NCBI GenBank assembly: GCA_002429965.1
Contig: DJBG01000196.1
Coordinates: 51,577 to 57,928, forward strand
DNA length: 6,352 nucleotides
Direction of reading: 5' to 3'
Source: Hungatella sp. UBA5982
GTDB lineage: Bacteria > Bacillota > Clostridia > Lachnospirales > Lachnospiraceae
Below, one piece after another: positions 5,301 through 6,352 of the stretch. Numbering within the stretch: the stretch's first letter is position 1; the number at the start of each line of letters is the position of its first letter. The notes beneath the pieces were generated by a model. The model saw nothing but the letters and a program-made list of their open reading frames with translations. It ran no database searches and was not told the origin of the DNA. The position numbers and the translations under genes are program-made.

Positions 5301-5495
5301 ATTCTTCCGGCATATATCGATTATCTTGATCATCTCATCATAGAACTTCGACATAAACGGGTCGATCTGTCCATCTACATTATTAATCCAGTCCGCTTTA
5401 AAGGCTTCATAGTCTATATCAGTCATTAGAAGGCACTTTTCAATGAGCTCTTTTACTGCCTGCAAAAGTTGATTGTCCAGTTCTTGATTTACCAT
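5256..5495 (-). CDS. Small helical hypothetical protein (79 aa)
   Basis: I do not recognise this 79-residue protein. Residues 3-24 and 27-62 look like amphipathic helices with a high share of acidic residues and three aromatic positions (Y29, W36, F47). Then a basic KNKK segment precedes a low-complexity tail (ETPGAGAPRESE). That tail is encoded by the plus-strand terminator hairpin, so its composition is probably set by RNA structure on the other strand rather than by protein function. ATG 5495 has GAGGAGGG ending two bases upstream (AGGAG is about four bases away), and the gene starts 10 bases after the membrane microprotein's stop. There is no membrane span or metal motif. Confidence 0.75.
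   Translation of the reverse strand: MVNQELDNQLLQAVKELIEKCLLMTDIDYEAFKADWINNVDGQIDPFMSKFYDEMIKIIDICRKNKKETPGAGAPRESE
5267..5300 (+). terminator. Intrinsic terminator reading on the plus strand
   Basis: CCCTGGGAGC (5267-5276) pairs with GCTCCTGGGG (5281-5290) across a CCCC loop. This gives a 10-bp stem with two adjacent G-U pairs and otherwise mostly G-C. TTTCTTTTTT follows directly (5291-5300). On the minus strand the same hairpin is preceded by A's and not followed by T's, so it should stop plus-strand transcription only. It is embedded in the coding sequence for the tail (ETPGAGAPRE) of the 79-residue protein. Confidence 0.82.
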
Positions 5496-5505
5496 GGCCC
5501 TCCTC

Positions 5506-5658
5506 TCACATCACTTCCAGCGAACCACATACCGCAAACAGTACGGTCAAGCACGTCAGGAAAATGATTGTCATCCGGATGTAGCATATAGCCCTGTCCA
5601 TTAATGGATGCCTACTGTGATCGGTGTAGTCATCTAAGTTCTCAAAATACTTTTGCAT
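5506..5658 (-). CDS. Single-span membrane microprotein (50 aa)
   Basis: ATG 5658 opens a 50-codon frame ending in TGA at 5506. The first 25 residues are polar (MQKYFENLDDYTDHSRHPLM and on). Residues about 29-45 are hydrophobic (MTIIFLTCLTVLFAVCG), long enough for one membrane span, and the tail is only about five residues. There is no signal-peptidase site and no lipobox. The SD AAGGGG lies in the last codons of the HTH gene, whose stop is five bases upstream, and the 79-residue gene's ribosome site begins right after the stop. This exact fit between two genes on the same strand supports it as real. Function is unknown; small phage membrane proteins in early regions can act in exclusion or host modulation, but nothing in the sequence shows this. 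Confidence 0.68.
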   Translation of the reverse strand: MQKYFENLDDYTDHSRHPLMDRAICYIRMTIIFLTCLTVLFAVCGSLEVM

Positions 5659-5663
5659 AGCCG

Positions 5664-5849
5664 TCACCCCTTACTTTCTTCTGCTAATTTAAGCAGATAC
5701 TTATCCCACTCGTTTACATTTACCTGCCATCTTCGGCCAACTCGGATCGCTGGGGATCCTTTACGTTTGAACAGGGACTCTATCGTGTTATGGCTTATGC
5801 CGTGGCGATCAACGCAGTCCTTGATTGTTAGAAATTGTTTGTCCGACAT
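5664..5849 (-). CDS. Excisionase-type HTH DNA-binding protein (61 aa)
   Basis: This is a compact helix-turn-helix protein of the excisionase/HTH_17 (MerR-like) type. LTIKDCVDRHGISHNTIESLFKR contains the two helices of the HTH (residues 7-29). It is followed by a wing with the typical GSPAIRVGRRWQVNVNEWDKYL pattern (31-52), in which a short basic strand carries GRRW and the last helix starts with D/E-W. Such proteins bind DNA as phage excision factors or as small regulators. I chose ATG 5849 rather than the in-frame ATG at 5867 because AGGAGG at 5857-5862 lies seven bases before 5849, while nothing like an SD precedes 5867. It lies between two microprotein genes in the early cluster. No integrase is in view, so excision versus regulation cannot be settled. 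Confidence 0.84.
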   Translation of the reverse strand: MSDKQFLTIKDCVDRHGISHNTIESLFKRKGSPAIRVGRRWQVNVNEWDKYLLKLAEESKG

Positions 5850-5946
5850 TGCTCTCCCTCCTCTCATAATCTTTACAAGGATACCGCCTACTCCGATCCG
5901 GACAACGTCCTCGATATCGGCAGGACTTGCATGAATAGGTGATCAT
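5809..5946 (-). CDS. Cysteine-rich phage microprotein (45 aa), putative zinc ribbon
   Basis: ATG 5946 begins one base after the TGA of the antirepressor gene and reads 45 codons to TGA 5809. The N-terminal 28 residues are striking: MITYSCKSCRYRGRCPDRS then RRYPCKDYE. Cys6, Cys9, Cys15 and Cys24 give a CxxC-x5-C-x8-C pattern with many arginines, as in small Cys-rich proteins I recall from clostridial phage early regions. Zinc binding by the four cysteines is a reasonable inference. The remaining 17 residues overlap the HTH gene in another frame and are low in character. The ribosome site is weak (GGGGCGG nine or so bases upstream), so translation probably depends on coupling to the upstream stop. 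It fills what would otherwise be a 98-base gap. Confidence 0.65.
   Translation of the reverse strand: MITYSCKSCRYRGRCPDRSRRYPCKDYERRESNVGQTISNNQGLR
5857..5862 (-). promoter_or_regulatory. Ribosome binding site deciding the HTH gene start
   Basis: A perfect AGGAGG on the minus strand lies seven bases before ATG 5849. It falls inside the six-codon extension that would exist if translation began at 5867, so the shorter protein is preferred. Confidence 0.75.
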
Positions 5947-5947
5947 A

Positions 5948-6352
5948 TCAGGCCGCCCCATACTTTATTGCCATTTCTTTTACGATGGCTGTGTATCCTT
6001 CAATAAGTTTCTTGTCCTCTGCTATAATATCCACCTGGGAGAGCTTGTCTCTTTTAGACTTGCAGACACCCTCATCAGCCATGCGCCGGCGCTTATTGGT
6101 AAGGCGTTGCTTGAGGCTCACACCCATCCGCTTTTCCAAAAGCTCATAGCTCTCAGCCCTGACCTGCTGAAAGGCCTGCCCGCCTCCTAATTCCTGCGCC
6201 ATCTTATTAATAAGGTTACGGGTATCTCCACGCCATGAAGTAGTATCAAGGGCAACCACTTCTCGGATACTCTCCACACGGGTGACGCTGGTCTGAACCA
6301 TGTCTTTGACTTCGGCAATCTCCTGGGCCTGACGCTTCTGCTCCTGCTCTAA
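5948..6352 (-). CDS. Phage antirepressor/Rha-ORF6N-type regulator, C-terminal part (5' end outside window)
   Basis: The frame is open to the right edge, adding 17 codons (LEQEQKRQAQEIAEVKD) before the first visible Met at 6301. The gene is therefore truncated by the window and that Met is not taken as the start. The visible 134 residues begin with a coiled coil of about 35 residues, rich in Glu, Gln and Arg. A conserved C-terminal domain follows, with the blocks WRGDTRNLINKMAQELGG, VRAESYELLEKRMGVSL, RLTNKRRRMADEGV, KSKRDKLSQVDIIAEDKKLIE and YTAIVKEMAIKYG. I recall this tail from Firmicutes phage antirepressors that carry an ORF6N, Rha or BRO-type DNA-binding domain at the N-terminus, which is not visible here. 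Such proteins counter or modulate the phage repressor. It is the upstream-most gene seen and is followed after one base by the Cys-rich microprotein. Confidence 0.72.
   Translation of the reverse strand, partial: LEQEQKRQAQEIAEVKDMVQTSVTRVESIREVVALDTTSWRGDTRNLINKMAQELGGGQAFQQVRAESYELLEKRMGVSLKQRLTNKRRRMADEGVCKSKRDKLSQVDIIAEDKKLIEGYTAIVKEMAIKYGAA

Noticed and set aside
6020..6028. Plus-strand extended -10 (TGC-TATAAT) inside the antirepressor gene
   Set aside because: The -10 is perfect but the -35 position reads TCAATA, and there is no nearby terminator or plus-strand gene to give it meaning. Probably chance.
5653..6190. Plus-strand frames at 5653-5934 and 5939-6190
   Set aside because: Both are antisense to the HTH, Cys-rich and antirepressor genes, whose protein features are clear. 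No SD precedes them.

Overview
The window looks like the early/replication segment of a temperate tailed phage (or resident prophage) of a low-GC Firmicute, most likely a Clostridia host of the Lachnospiraceae type. The grounds are gene content (phage antirepressor C-terminus, excisionase-type HTH, Gp157-like protein, P-loop recombination ATPase, ssDNA-binding-type protein, CHC2 zinc-finger primase, DUF927 ATPase), strong AGGAGG ribosome sites, and tight head-to-tail packing. The host assignment is inference from gene style; no species marker is present. All protein genes lie on the minus strand and are read from right to left.

Right part (about 5256-6352): the C-terminal part of an antirepressor/Rha-type regulator runs in from the right edge. 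It is followed by a 45-codon cysteine-rich microprotein, a 61-residue HTH protein, a 50-residue single-membrane-span microprotein and a 79-residue helical protein. These are small early/regulatory genes, linked by stop-start gaps of a few bases or by overlaps.

Junction (5204-5300): the only real gap in the operon holds a compact element on the opposite (+) strand. It has a TTGATT-N17-TATAAT promoter whose -10 box sits inside a perfect 15-base palindrome. About 30 bases after the predicted start comes a strong hairpin plus T-tract intrinsic terminator. Together they predict a roughly 60-nt transcript, antisense to the operon. This is the most notable non-coding signal here.

Centre and left (133-5203): Gp157-like protein, a 63-residue protein, an unrecognised 217-residue protein, an AAA_24/Sak4-like ATPase, an ssDNA-binding-type protein, a CHC2 zinc-finger primase fragment-sized protein, and a 631-residue DUF927 ATPase. 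This is a coherent recombination and replication module. Three of its proteins end in SSB-like acidic tips (EEELPY, DEGIPFM, QETLPFN), which suggests a shared interaction hub at the fork. The DUF927 protein has Cys in place of the second Walker A Gly and starts at a TTG inside the primase gene.

Left edge (1-132): no gene. It holds a cluster of GGTTAG/CTAACC repeats beside an alternating TA tract, resembling iterons next to an AT-rich unwinding segment. It is a candidate phage replication origin.
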